Positions 1-7,793 of a stretch of DNA of 19,327 nt are shown here, in pieces. How positions within the stretch are numbered: the first letter of the stretch is position 1; each line of letters opens with the position of its first letter. The translations under genes were made by a program, and so were the position numbers. The stretch comes from Deltaproteobacteria bacterium (GTDB taxonomy: Bacteria; Desulfobacterota; Desulfobacteria; Desulfobacterales; JAFDCJ01), in NCBI GenBank assembly GCA_024277475.1, contig JAJRVC010000060.1, positions 1 through 19,327 on the forward strand, in the 5' to 3' direction. Below the pieces are notes generated by a model. It was not told the DNA's origin, searched no databases, and worked only from the letters and a program-made list of their open reading frames with translations.

Positions 1-1041
1 ATCTGCACTGTCGGTGGCAAGCAATCGGAGCACGCGTTGCTCGCCGTAGATATCCCCCTCTAAGTTAAATCTTTCGGAGACCCCGTCGGTATACACGAGA
101 AAACGATCTCCCGCTTCAAGTTTCGTTTCCGTCACCGGGATTTCCCCGGGATAGGGCTCTATACCCAACGGGTAAACGCCCGGGCAGTGTAACTCAACGG
201 CTTGTTTCTCGGAAAAACGGTAAATCATCGGCAGCGGTTGGCCGGCCCGTGCCACCCGCATTGTTTTCCGATTGGCATCGTACACCGCATACAGGGCCGT
301 CATGAAACTGGGCTCAGCCACTTTGCAAAGATGTTCATTAAGGTAGTGCAGCATTCTCGCCGGATCGGTTGTGTCGTCTGGGTAGGCTCGGAAAAGCGCA
401 CATGTCATGGCCATCAGAACAGCAGCGGGAGCACTGTGTCCTTCGGCATCTGCCATCAAAAAACCCCAGTGATTACCCGGCAAGGCGATGATGTCATAAT
501 AATCCCCGCCGGCGTAACGGCTGGTCTCATAGTGGGCAGCCAGTTTGAATCCGGCAATCGCCGGCAGCTGTTTCGGCAATAGTTTTTGCTGAACTTCGGA
601 AACCACTTTCAGTTCATGCTCAAGTTGATCTTTGCGGCTCTCAACTTCGCGTTTCAGCCGATGAATGGTCAAGTGAGTGTTTACGCGTGCTATCACCTCG
701 TCAGGCTGAAAGGGCTTGGTAATATAGTCAACGGCTCCCAGATGAAGCCCTTTCACCTTGTCTTCAGTATCGCCCAGGGCGGAAAGAAAAATCACGGGAA
801 TATCCGCGGTGGCCGACACGGATTTTAATCGACGGCAAACCTCATACCCATCAATGCCGGGCATCATGATATCCAGCAGAATCAGATCCGGTCGAGCCTT
901 GCCGGCAATGGAAAGTGCCATTTCTCCGTTTTTGGCAACCAACAGTTTGCAGCCGACGCCATCAAGGGTTTGAAAAAGCACTTGCAAATTCGTAGGATTG
1001 TCGTCAACCAGCAGTATGGATTCTGTCTCTGAGTTATTCAT
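1..1041 (-). CDS. Response regulator with PP2C/RsbU-type serine phosphatase domain (3' end outside window)
   Basis: Reading the minus strand from ATG at 1041 gives 347 uninterrupted codons to the window edge, so the C-terminus is missing. Residues 8-120 form a receiver domain: acidic pair D13-D14, phosphoacceptor D57 in LLDIMMPG, S87, and K109 in TKPF. A charged linker (about 125-150) leads to a SpoIIE/RsbU-like PP2C domain with GGDYYD (178-183), ADAEGHSAPAA (197-207) and TDGVSE (318-323), which carry the metal-binding aspartates. Proteins of this build dephosphorylate anti-sigma-factor antagonists in the cytoplasm once the receiver is phosphorylated. The upstream neighbour is such an antagonist (STAS), and its TAA shares one base with this ATG (TAATG), so translation is probably coupled. 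No strong Shine-Dalgarno precedes the start, which fits coupling. The sensor kinase that feeds it is not visible here. The domain call is firm; the exact target is inferred from the neighbour. Confidence 0.93.
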   Translation of the reverse strand, partial: MNNSETESILLVDDNPTNLQVLFQTLDGVGCKLLVAKNGEMALSIAGKARPDLILLDIMMPGIDGYEVCRRLKSVSATADIPVIFLSALGDTEDKVKGLHLGAVDYITKPFQPDEVIARVNTHLTIHRLKREVESRKDQLEHELKVVSEVQQKLLPKQLPAIAGFKLAAHYETSRYAGGDYYDIIALPGNHWGFLMADAEGHSAPAAVLMAMTCALFRAYPDDTTDPARMLHYLNEHLCKVAEPSFMTALYAVYDANRKTMRVARAGQPLPMIYRFSEKQAVELHCPGVYPLGIEPYPGEIPVTETKLEAGDRFLVYTDGVSERFNLEGDIYGEQRVLRLLATDSAD

Positions 1042-1376
1042 TAGGAAAGAACTTCGATTCCTGATTCAACCGAATCGACGATCGGGATCAGGGATTGAAA
1101 ACCACTGACCTCAAATATTTCTTTCACAAATTCATTCAAGGCACAGAGGACAATTTTGCCATCTTTTCGACGCATTTCTTTTGCAGCGCCCAATAGAACC
1201 CTAAGGCCGGCACTACTGAGATATTCCAGCGAGGCCAAATTGAATAATATCCGCGTTGTTTGACCTTTAAGAGCCTCCTTGACAACTTTTTCAGCTTCCA
1301 CAGAAGAGTCAGCATCCAATCGTCCTTCTATCGTTATGGAGACAATCCCGTTTTCCTCTTTCTGAATAATTTCCAT
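1041..1376 (-). CDS. STAS-domain anti-sigma factor antagonist (SpoIIAA/RsbV family)
   Basis: A 111-residue, single-domain STAS protein, the usual length of the family. The N-terminal strand pattern (IVSITIEGRLDADSS, residues 11-25) and the segment LEYLSSAGLRVLL (50-62) match the SpoIIAA/RsbV signature. S54/S55 occupy the site where the family carries its regulatory phosphoserine, with S55 the more likely. In the known pathway the dephosphorylated antagonist sequesters an anti-sigma kinase, and a PP2C phosphatase restores it. The gene immediately downstream encodes that type of phosphatase fused to a receiver, so the two probably form one switch. No anti-sigma kinase or sigma factor is seen in the window. 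The ATG at 1376 is preceded by AAGGGA about 9 bases upstream. It is the first gene of a minus-strand operon that reads from an AT-rich region shared with the divergent plus-strand genes. Confidence 0.93.
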   Translation of the reverse strand: MEIIQKEENGIVSITIEGRLDADSSVEAEKVVKEALKGQTTRILFNLASLEYLSSAGLRVLLGAAKEMRRKDGKIVLCALNEFVKEIFEVSGFQSLIPIVDSVESGIEVLS

Positions 1377-1438
1377 TTCCAGATCCCTTTGATGAACGAA
1401 TTAATAGTTGTTTACTATTTCCCCAGCTTAACTTAGTC

Positions 1439-1467
1439 TATATAAATCATATGTTAATTTTAATCAA
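1439..1467 (-). promoter_or_regulatory. Candidate sigma70-type promoter for the STAS/PP2C operon
   Basis: On the minus strand TTGATT (1467-1462) and TATATA (1444-1439) are separated by 17 bases, about 60 bases upstream of the STAS start codon. Each hexamer matches the consensus at four of six positions. The surrounding 1430-1475 stretch is very AT-rich, so a chance match is possible. The divergent plus-strand gene at 1566 would share this intergenic region, but I could not pick a convincing promoter for it. Confidence 0.35.
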
Positions 1468-1565
1468 TTAATTTTGTTAGAATCTTCCCGTTATAAGAAT
1501 TTGCGACCTGTTTTAGCTGTTTCGGTCGGATTTGTTATGTTCATTTAATTAGAAAGGAGAGCGCC

Positions 1566-1745
1566 ATGCATTTCGACAAACCCGGAAAAGACAACACGAA
1601 TCAGACCCTGAAACTTGCTGCTGAAAGGGGAAAAAAGCTGGGCTTAGATGAGGTGGTCGTGGCGTCATCCAGCGGCAAAACCGCTTACAAAGCCATGGAA
1701 TTGTTTGCAAACCGCGGATGTTTTAATGAATATCTCATCAAATAA
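1566..1745 (+). CDS. 59-codon ORF resembling the N-terminus of a pyruvate-kinase C-terminal-like domain protein, probably a truncated remnant
   Basis: An ATG at 1566 follows a strong ribosome binding site (AAAGGAG, 6 bases away) and opens 59 codons ending in TAA at 1743. The start (HFDKPGKDNTNQTLKLAAER), followed by GLDEVVVASSSGKTA and then KAMELF, reads like the opening of the roughly 180-residue stand-alone 'pyruvate kinase alpha/beta domain' proteins. In those, a KPG-x-x-NT motif leads into a helix, a VVAS strand and a G-(E/K)-TA helix. I recalled this resemblance from memory and did not search for it. After AMELF the likeness stops, and the last dozen residues look arbitrary. The ORF then overlaps the trmL start by 20 bases. 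The simplest reading is a gene whose 3' two-thirds was deleted, leaving its promoter and ribosome binding site to serve trmL. A genuine short protein, or a leader ORF coupling translation into trmL, remains possible. Confidence 0.5.
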   Translation: MHFDKPGKDNTNQTLKLAAERGKKLGLDEVVVASSSGKTAYKAMELFANRGCFNEYLIK

Positions 1746-2250
1746 CCATGGCCAACAACTTGAACGCCATATCGTTTTGGTAGCCCCCGAAATACACTGG
1801 AATACCGGCAATATCGGCCGCACCTGCCTGGCCACCGGCTCCTTTCTGCATCTCATCAAACCCTTGGGGTTCTCCCTTGACGGCCGCGAGGTGCAAAGAG
1901 CCGGTTTGGATTACTGGGAAAACGTCAAACTGGCTCTCTGGAAGAATTTCGACGAGTTTAAAAAAAAAATGGCACCTCAAAAAGATGAAATAGCTGTGTT
2001 TTCAAAAAAAGGGTCCAAATCTTTCTGGACCCTACCTGCTGCAAACCGGCTCTTTCTTGTTTTCGGATCTGAAACCCGCGGTCTTGCTGAAGAGCTTTTG
2101 GACGAATACGCAAAAGCCACCTATTACATACCCATCACATCTGAAACCAGATCGTTGAACCTTTCCACCGCCGCAGGAATCGCCCTGTATGAAAGCCTGC
2201 GACTGGCAAAACCCTTTCATGCGTGGCCCCCAAATTCTTCATCGGGATAG
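1726..2250 (+). CDS. trmL: tRNA (cytidine(34)-2'-O)-methyltransferase (SPOUT family, TrmL-like)
   Basis: The protein aligns along its length with TrmL/YibK, the SpoU-class enzyme that 2'-O-methylates the wobble base (C34 or cmnm5U34) of leucine tRNAs using S-adenosylmethionine. Visible family features, numbered from the chosen start, are IVLVAPEIHWNTGNIGRTC near the N-terminus, RAGLDYW, the knot motif LVFGSETRGL, and the motif-3 segment PITSETRSLNLSTAAGIALYESLR. I chose ATG 1726 (174 residues). It adds only about 14 residues before the conserved core, whereas an in-frame start at 1648 would add 26 more unmatched residues. No clear Shine-Dalgarno precedes 1726, and the start lies inside the 3' end of the 59-codon ORF, so translation may depend on coupling to it. 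The C-terminal dozen residues (PFHAWPPNSSSG) extend past the usual end. Family assignment is solid; the exact substrate tRNA is inferred from the family. Confidence 0.9.
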   Translation: MNISSNNHGQQLERHIVLVAPEIHWNTGNIGRTCLATGSFLHLIKPLGFSLDGREVQRAGLDYWENVKLALWKNFDEFKKKMAPQKDEIAVFSKKGSKSFWTLPAANRLFLVFGSETRGLAEELLDEYAKATYYIPITSETRSLNLSTAAGIALYESLRLAKPFHAWPPNSSSG

Positions 2251-2339
2251 GGGAAAAGATCCTGAACGGAAAAATATCATTCATTAAAAGCGACGGAATT
2301 CCGATTTTAAATCATCCAGCACCCAGTAACCAGCATGGT

Positions 2340-2367
2340 TTGACAGAATAAAGATTGTGTTTATATT
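2340..2367 (+). promoter_or_regulatory. Probable sigma70-type promoter of clpB
   Basis: A perfect TTGACA (2340-2345) is followed after 16 bases by TATATT (2362-2367), five of six matches to the -10 consensus, about 85 bases upstream of the clpB ATG. This is the best promoter-like sequence in the window. I see no CIRCE operator (TTAGCACTC-N9-GAGTGCTAA) and no convincing sigma32 promoter in the trmL-clpB gap, so heat control, if present, is not obvious from sequence. Confidence 0.55.
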
Positions 2368-2451
2368 GTTACGCAAATTTCAGACCAGACTTAAAATGGG
2401 ACCCGGATTGATACATTCGTGCCCATTAATAATATTTTACAGGGGGGAAAA

Positions 2452-5037
2452 ATGCGATTTGACAAATTTACAATAAAATCTCAGGAACTTATTCAAAATT
2501 CGCAGGCCCTGGCATCTCAGTATGGCCACCAGCAATTTGAGCCTGAACACTTGCTGGCAGCCATGCTCAAAGAACCGGAGGGGATTGCCGGTTCCATGCT
2601 CCGCAAATTGGGGGTCTCACCCGACGAAATCGCCCAACAGGTAGCCGCCACGCTTGAAAAATTACCCAGAGTCAGCGGCGGGCTATCCGAGATCTACGCT
2701 TCTCCGAGAACCAAAGCCGTTTTGGAGGCGGCATTCGCCCAGGCCACCCGAATGAAAGATGAGTACGTCAGCATCGAGCACATCTTTTTGGCCATCGCGG
2801 ATGAAAAACACGGTGAAGCGGCCGCAACTCTTAACGCTGCCGGTATCAGCCGTGATGCGATCCTGAAGGGACTGATGGAAATTCGCGGTACCCAGCGCAT
2901 CACCGATCCAAACCCGGAGGAAAAATACCAGGCGCTGGAAAAGTTCAGCCGGGACCTGACAGATCAGGCCCGCCTGGGCAAGGTCGATCCTGTAATCGGG
3001 CGGGATGAAGAAATACGACGCATTGTTCAGGTGCTTTCCAGGCGAACCAAAAACAACCCGGTCCTCATCGGAGAACCGGGGGTCGGCAAAACGGCGATCG
3101 TAGAAGGGATGGCCCAGCGCATTGTGGATGGCGATGTATCCGAATCCCTGAAAAACAGGCGACTGGTGGCCCTGGATATGGGAGCATTGATCGCCGGCGC
3201 CAAGTACAGGGGCGAGTTTGAAGATCGCCTCAAAGCGGTTTTAAAAGAGGTGGAAAGTGCCGAAGGCGAAATCATTCTTTTCATCGATGAACTTCACACC
3301 GTTGTGGGCGCAGGGGCAGCCGAGGGCGCCGTGGATGCTTCCAACATGCTCAAGCCGGCCCTGGCCAGAGGCACACTGCGCTGTGTGGGCGCCACCACGC
3401 TAAATGAGTATCGCAAGTATATCGAAAAAGATGCCGCCCTGGAAAGGCGATTTCAACCGGTGATGGTAAAAGAGCCCACCGTGGAGGATACCATATCGAT
3501 TCTGCGGGGTTTGAAAGAAAAATACGAGGTACACCATGGCGTCAGGATTAAGGATTCCGCTATTGTAGCGGCTGCAACCCTCTCGGACCGTTATATTTCC
3601 GATCGTTTCCTGCCGGACAAGGCCATTGACTTAATTGACGAGTGTGCTTCCAAATTGCGCATCGAAATCGACAGCATGCCGGCGGAAATTGATGAAATTC
3701 AGAGGAAAATCACCCAGGCGGAAATTGAACGCCAGGCTCTTAAAAAAGAATCCGATCCGGCCTCCAAAGAAAGGATAAAAAAACTGGAAGCCGTACTGGC
3801 CGACATGAATGATGAGCTGATGAGGCTGAAGGCGCATTGGCAGAATGAAAAAGTTATGATCCAGACCATTCGCAGTATTAAAGAACAGCAGGAACAGTTG
3901 AACACGGAAGCCCAGTTGGCCGAACGGGAAGGGGATCTGGCCAAAGTTGCCGAGATCCGCTACGGCAGGGCCACAGAACTTCAGAACCGCCTGGAAGAGG
4001 CCAATCAGAAGCTCACCGGGCTTCAGGCCGACAGCAAGATGCTCAAAGAAGAAGTCGACGATGAGGACGTGGCCGAAGTGGTCTCCCGATGGACAGGGAT
4101 TCCGGTGAGCAAAATGCTCGAAGGCGAGAGAGAAAAACTGGTGCGGATGGAGGAACGGATACACCATCGGGTAATCGGACAAACCCAGGCGGTAGAGGCA
4201 GTATCCAATGCTGTGCGTCGAGCACGATCCGGGCTGCAGGATCCCAATCGCCCCATTGGCTCGTTTATCTTCATGGGACCCACCGGCGTTGGTAAGACCG
4301 AACTGGCCAAGGCACTGGCCGCTTTTATTTTTGACAGTGAACAGGCCATGATCCGCATCGACATGTCTGAGTTTATGGAAAAGCATTCCGTCGCGCGGCT
4401 CATCGGAGCACCACCGGGCTACGTCGGGTATGAGGAAGGTGGCTATCTGACCGAAGCAGTTCGGCGTCGACCTTATTCCGTGGTGCTTTTTGATGAAATC
4501 GAGAAAGCGCACCCGGAGGTATTCAATGTTCTGCTGCAGATTTTGGATGATGGACGAATGACCGACGGTCAGGGCCGCACGGTGGATTTTAAAAATACCA
4601 TTGTTATCATGACGTCGAATATCGGCAGCCAGTGGATTCAGGAGGTGGCCGCCCTCAGCCGTGAAGAGATGGAAAAACGGGTCACGGAAGCGCTGCGGGC
4701 CCATTTTAAACCCGAATTCTTAAACCGTATCGATGAAACCATTATTTTCCAAAACTTGACTCAGGAACAAATTACTGAAATTGTTACAATTCAAATTAAA
4801 AAACTCAGCAACCGTCTAGCAGGAAGAAATATCGAGCTGAGCCTGTCGGATGAGGCCATGTCCCTGATTGCTGAGAAAGGATATGATCCGGTTTACGGAG
4901 CGCGGCCCTTAAAGCGAGTGATCCAGCAAGTGATTGAAAACCCGCTGTCAATGGAGATTTTGAAAGGCAACATCGCCGAAGGTACGCGACTGAGTGCCGA
5001 AGTCGAAGGAGACCGGATAGTATTTAATACCTTATGA
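2452..5037 (+). CDS. clpB: ATP-dependent disaggregase/chaperone ClpB
   Basis: An 861-residue Hsp100 protein, close to the 857 residues of the E. coli enzyme. With DnaK/DnaJ/GrpE it extracts and refolds aggregated proteins in the cytosol by threading them through a hexameric ring. The order is: two Clp-N repeats (about 5-145), AAA1 with Walker A GEPGVGKT (207-214) and Walker [10 protein letters not shown] (E280), the long coiled-coil middle domain (about 410-525) that separates ClpB from ClpA/ClpC, AAA2 with GPTGVGKT (609-616) and Walker [11 protein letters not shown] (E682), and a C-terminal D2-small domain ([15 protein letters not shown]). All catalytic residues are present. I prefer the ATG at 2452 over one at 2419 because [12 protein letters not shown] is the usual ClpB start and a purine-rich AGGGGGG lies 4-5 bases upstream. 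It stands alone behind its own promoter. Confidence 0.98.
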   Translation: MRFDKFTIKSQELIQNSQALASQYGHQQFEPEHLLAAMLKEPEGIAGSMLRKLGVSPDEIAQQVAATLEKLPRVSGGLSEIYASPRTKAVLEAAFAQATRMKDEYVSIEHIFLAIADEKHGEAAATLNAAGISRDAILKGLMEIRGTQRITDPNPEEKYQALEKFSRDLTDQARLGKVDPVIGRDEEIRRIVQVLSRRTKNNPVLIGEPGVGKTAIVEGMAQRIVDGDVSESLKNRRLVALDMGALIAGAKYRGEFEDRLKAVLKEVESAEGEIILFIDELHTVVGAGAAEGAVDASNMLKPALARGTLRCVGATTLNEYRKYIEKDAALERRFQPVMVKEPTVEDTISILRGLKEKYEVHHGVRIKDSAIVAAATLSDRYISDRFLPDKAIDLIDECASKLRIEIDSMPAEIDEIQRKITQAEIERQALKKESDPASKERIKKLEAVLADMNDELMRLKAHWQNEKVMIQTIRSIKEQQEQLNTEAQLAEREGDLAKVAEIRYGRATELQNRLEEANQKLTGLQADSKMLKEEVDDEDVAEVVSRWTGIPVSKMLEGEREKLVRMEERIHHRVIGQTQAVEAVSNAVRRARSGLQDPNRPIGSFIFMGPTGVGKTELAKALAAFIFDSEQAMIRIDMSEFMEKHSVARLIGAPPGYVGYEEGGYLTEAVRRRPYSVVLFDEIEKAHPEVFNVLLQILDDGRMTDGQGRTVDFKNTIVIMTSNIGSQWIQEVAALSREEMEKRVTEALRAHFKPEFLNRIDETIIFQNLTQEQITEIVTIQIKKLSNRLAGRNIELSLSDEAMSLIAEKGYDPVYGARPLKRVIQQVIENPLSMEILKGNIAEGTRLSAEVEGDRIVFNTL

Positions 5038-5072
5038 ATTTATTTTGTGCATTTTGTGGCAATCCGCTGAGT

Positions 5073-5116
5073 ATTGGAATATTTTCGCTCTATTCCAATG
5101 ATTGAATGTTCAATCA
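5073..5116. repeat. Two adjacent perfect inverted repeats downstream of clpB
   Basis: The first pair of arms is ATTGGAATA (5073-5081) and TATTCCAAT (5091-5099) with a 9-base loop. The second is TGATTGAA (5099-5106) and TTCAATCA (5109-5116) around two bases. The two hairpins share base 5099. They lie about 35 bases after the clpB stop and could end or stabilise its mRNA. Neither is followed by a T-run, so they are not classic intrinsic terminators. Confidence 0.5.
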
Positions 5117-5192
5117 TGAATTGCCCGGGTTAGAACGATCTAAGTAAAATTTTATTGTAATCGCCTGGAACTCATCGTACTATCTCCATATT

Positions 5193-6182
5193 ATGACTCG
5201 TTCAGTCTCTGAAAAACTGGGCCGTTTCTATGATCAGTTTTCAGGCCATGATTCTGTCCTCATCGTGATCAATGCCGACCCGGACGCCATTGGCAGTGCC
5301 ATGGCCGTCAGTCGATTACTGTGGCGCAGGGTAGCGAATGTCACAATTTCCCATGTCAACAGGATCAATCGTCCGGACAATTTGGCGATGTTACGACTTC
5401 TGGGCGTGGCCATGGCTCCCTTTAACAAGATCGATCCCGCCCGGTACAGCAAAATCGTCATCGTGGATTCCCAACCCAACCATAATGAATTTATGGCGAA
5501 ACTCCACCCTAACGTCATTATAGACCATCATCCGGATACCAACGCCAAAGCTTCTTTTTCTGATATCCGGCCCACCTATGGCGCCACGGCCACCATCCTC
5601 ACCGAATACCTGCGGGCAGCAAGGATAACGCCCTCTGTAAAGCTGGCCACCGGCCTGTTTCAAGCCATCAAAATAGATACCAATAGTTTTAAAGGACAAA
5701 CACTGATTGAAGATGTGCGTGCTTTTCAGTATCTTTTTCGTTATGCAAACACCCATTTGGCCCGTAAAATCGAACAAGCGGACCTCAGACTCGATTTTTT
5801 AAAATATTTCAAGACCGCATTAGGTTCCAAACGCCTTCGAAAAGGCCGTGTATTTGTGTATTTGGGCCCAGTGGTCAACCCGGATGTCTGTGTCATTATT
5901 GCTGATTTTTTTATGAGAATTGTTTCCGTTACCTGGAGTATTGTCTGTGGTACCTGTGATAAAAAGCTCATCATAATTCTCAGAAACGACGGTATCCGTA
6001 AAAATGCCGGAAAGGTGGCCAAGGAAAGTTTCGGTCAACTCGGCTCGGCCGGTGGACATAAAAATATGGCGCGGGCTGAGATTACATTGTCTGATCTCTC
6101 TGATCAGGTTGATTGTCGCGATGAAAAAAAGCTATTGACGTGGCTAATTAATCGCGTTGAGAAAAGAGCGGGCAAAAAATGA
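5193..6182 (+). CDS. DHH-family phosphoesterase (NrnA/oligoribonuclease-like), with an altered motif I
   Basis: A 329-residue, two-domain protein of the DHH/DHHA1 family, whose characterised members cleave nanoRNA, pAp or cyclic dinucleotides with two Mn2+ ions. Visible motifs are NADPDAIGSA (27-36), VDSQP (D92), DHHPD (111-115), IKIDTNSF (D162), and the C-terminal DHHA1 glycine motif GSAGGHK. Canonical NrnA/GdpP-type motif I is H-x-x-x-D-x-D, and the histidine helps bind the first metal. Here the aligned residue is V25, while D29, D31, D92, H113 and D162 are kept. The protein has no membrane segments or CBS/PAS domains, so it resembles stand-alone NrnA rather than GdpP. The ATG at 5193 has no evident Shine-Dalgarno, but no better in-frame start is seen. 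It is followed 36 bases later by an RNase Z-like gene, which suggests a shared role in RNA or nucleotide turnover. The exact substrate is unknown. Confidence 0.85.
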   Translation: MTRSVSEKLGRFYDQFSGHDSVLIVINADPDAIGSAMAVSRLLWRRVANVTISHVNRINRPDNLAMLRLLGVAMAPFNKIDPARYSKIVIVDSQPNHNEFMAKLHPNVIIDHHPDTNAKASFSDIRPTYGATATILTEYLRAARITPSVKLATGLFQAIKIDTNSFKGQTLIEDVRAFQYLFRYANTHLARKIEQADLRLDFLKYFKTALGSKRLRKGRVFVYLGPVVNPDVCVIIADFFMRIVSVTWSIVCGTCDKKLIIILRNDGIRKNAGKVAKESFGQLGSAGGHKNMARAEITLSDLSDQVDCRDEKKLLTWLINRVEKRAGKK

Positions 6183-6218
6183 TAAGCTTGTCCGGGTTGG
6201 GTTAATAAGTTTTCCATT

Positions 6219-7010
6219 ATGTTTAATCAAAAATCCGACATAACCGTCATAATCCTTGGTTCCGGCACCTGTGTACCTTCGCTGAAACGAAGCTCATGTT
6301 CGATTTTTTTACAAATTGACAGTACAAAACTTCTATTTGATTCGGGTCCGGGTACCATGAGAAGGCTGTTAGAGGCAGATACAACCATTTTTGATATTAA
6401 TTATATTTTTTACAGTCATTTTCATCCGGATCACACCGCAGAACTGGTCCCTCTGATTTTTGCCACTAAATACCCGGTCGGCAATCGCCGTAAAAAACCC
6501 CTTACGATTGTCGCCGGCCGGGGATTTGAAAATTTCTTTGCAGGTTTGAAATCCGTATACGGTCATTGGATCGAAGCGGCACCGGGCATGCTTAAAACTA
6601 TGGAACTGGCTATCAATTCGCGGGATTCACACCAATTTAAAGACTTTATTGTTGAATCCGCTCCGGTGGAACATAATGAAGAAAGCATTGCTTACCGAAT
6701 TACGAGTGCCGCTGGTTATTCGGTTGTTTACTCCGGTGATACAGGTTACAGTGAAAATCTTATTACCCTGGCAAAAAAGGTGGATCTTTTAATTTGCGAA
6801 TCCGCCCTGCCGGACGATAAGAGGGTAAAAGGGCACCTAACGCCGTCTCTGGCAGGCGAGATAGCAACCCGGGCCGGGGTCGGCAAGCTGGTGCTCACCC
6901 ACTTTTATCCGGAATGCGACCGGGTTGATATTGAGCAGGAGTGCCGCAAAACGTATTCCGGGCCGCTGATGCTGGCGGAAGATCTTATGCGGATAAAATT
7001 GGATTCTTGA
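6219..7010 (+). CDS. Metallo-beta-lactamase-fold hydrolase, RNase Z-like
   Basis: The 263-residue protein has the full metallo-beta-lactamase zinc set in RNase Z order: GSGT (14-17) and FDSGPGT (40-46) near the N-terminus, HxHxDH as SHFHPDH (H67, H69, D71, H72), H152 in PVEHN, D174 in YSGDTG, H206 in GHLTP, and H228 in LTHFYP. The GHLTP motif and spacing fit the RNase Z/ElaC branch, which trims tRNA 3' ends. Many proteins of this build are, however, annotated only as MBL-fold hydrolases, and the flexible arm typical of true RNase Z is not obvious. Loss of any metal ligand can be ruled out, so it is probably an active phosphodiesterase. It lies 36 bases after the DHH gene on the same strand and is followed directly by a terminator, so the pair probably forms one transcription unit. 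Start ATG 6219 lacks a strong ribosome binding site. Confidence 0.88.
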   Translation: MFNQKSDITVIILGSGTCVPSLKRSSCSIFLQIDSTKLLFDSGPGTMRRLLEADTTIFDINYIFYSHFHPDHTAELVPLIFATKYPVGNRRKKPLTIVAGRGFENFFAGLKSVYGHWIEAAPGMLKTMELAINSRDSHQFKDFIVESAPVEHNEESIAYRITSAAGYSVVYSGDTGYSENLITLAKKVDLLICESALPDDKRVKGHLTPSLAGEIATRAGVGKLVLTHFYPECDRVDIEQECRKTYSGPLMLAEDLMRIKLDS

Positions 7011-7011
7011 T

Positions 7012-7045
7012 GCTGGCTACCGGCTTCTGGTCGCCAGCCCTTTTT
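7012..7045 (+). terminator. Intrinsic terminator after the MBL-fold gene
   Basis: Arms GCTGGC (7012-7017) and GCCAGC (7033-7038) pair perfectly. The bases between them can extend the stem partly (ACCGG opposite CTGGT with a G-U pair). The hairpin is followed by CC and five T's (7041-7045). It begins two bases after the stop codon of the upstream gene. Confidence 0.65.
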
Positions 7046-7124
7046 CACTGGCTGCCCGTCCTGGCTCCTGGTGAGCTTCACCTGACAACATGTGCCTGCG
7101 AGTGTGTAAGAATTAAATGACAAT

Positions 7125-7793
7125 ATGACAACTATGAAATATTACCCCGTACATCTGGACATCCAAAATCGTAACTGCCTGGTGGTCGGTGGCGGCGCCG
7201 TGGGAACTCGCAAGGTTGCCGCACTTTTAGATTGTGGTGCCAATGTGACTGTAATCAGTCCTGAAGTATCGCACCAGTTGCAGGATTTTGCAATATCCGG
7301 CCTAATACGACTCAAAAAGCGGCTATACCGGTCCGACGATCTTGACAGCATGTTCCTGGTGATCGGTGCTACCGACGACGAGGGACTAAACCGGCAAATC
7401 AGCAGAGATGCCGATCATCTCAACACCCTGTGTAACATCGCAGATCGTCCTGAAGCCTGTAATTTCATTCTGCCTTCAATTGTTCAACGAGATGATTTGG
7501 TCATTACTATTTCAACGTCCGGTAAAAGCCCGGCCCTGGCAAAAAAATTGCGCAAAACGCTTGAATACCAGTTTGGTAAAGAATACGGGGTCTTTCTGAA
7601 GCTTATGGGAGCCATACGCAAAAAACTATTGAGTCAATCCCACAAACCCGAAGCCCATAAACATCTTTTTGAACAACTGATAGCCGCAGATCTGGTTGCA
7701 ATGATTCGGAAAAAAGATATCGAAACCATCAACTCCCAACTGTTTGAAATATTAGGCGAAGGCTATATTTTTGAAGAATTGATACGATCATAG
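7125..7793 (+). CDS. Precorrin-2 dehydrogenase / sirohydrochlorin ferrochelatase (siroheme synthase, CysG N-terminal/Met8 type)
   Basis: A 222-residue stand-alone version of the CysG N-terminal module, which oxidises precorrin-2 with NAD+ and, in the Met8/CysG enzymes, also inserts iron to give siroheme. Residues 17-30 hold the Rossmann motif (CLVVGGGAVGTRK). The conserved segment CNIADRPEACNF follows, with D107 at the position of the catalytic aspartate of CysG (D104). Then come ILPSIVQRDDLVITISTSGKSPALAKKLR and a helical C-terminal dimerisation domain. No uroporphyrinogen methyltransferase domain is attached, so precorrin-2 must come from another gene. In sulfate reducers siroheme serves dissimilatory sulfite reductase and can also feed the siroheme-dependent route to heme, which fits hemA nearby. 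Start ATG 7125 has an alternative three codons later (7134). The ribosome binding site is weak. A terminator separates it from the gene before. Confidence 0.92.
   Translation: MTTMKYYPVHLDIQNRNCLVVGGGAVGTRKVAALLDCGANVTVISPEVSHQLQDFAISGLIRLKKRLYRSDDLDSMFLVIGATDDEGLNRQISRDADHLNTLCNIADRPEACNFILPSIVQRDDLVITISTSGKSPALAKKLRKTLEYQFGKEYGVFLKLMGAIRKKLLSQSHKPEAHKHLFEQLIAADLVAMIRKKDIETINSQLFEILGEGYIFEELIRS

Noticed and set aside
202..973. Plus-strand ORFs at 202-582, 586-828 and 758-973
   Set aside because: They are shadows of the minus-strand receiver-PP2C gene, which reads through without a stop from 1041 to the window edge.
3631..4704. A 357-codon minus-strand ORF opposite clpB
   Set aside because: It lies wholly within clpB, has low-complexity composition typical of an antisense shadow and no recognisable domain.
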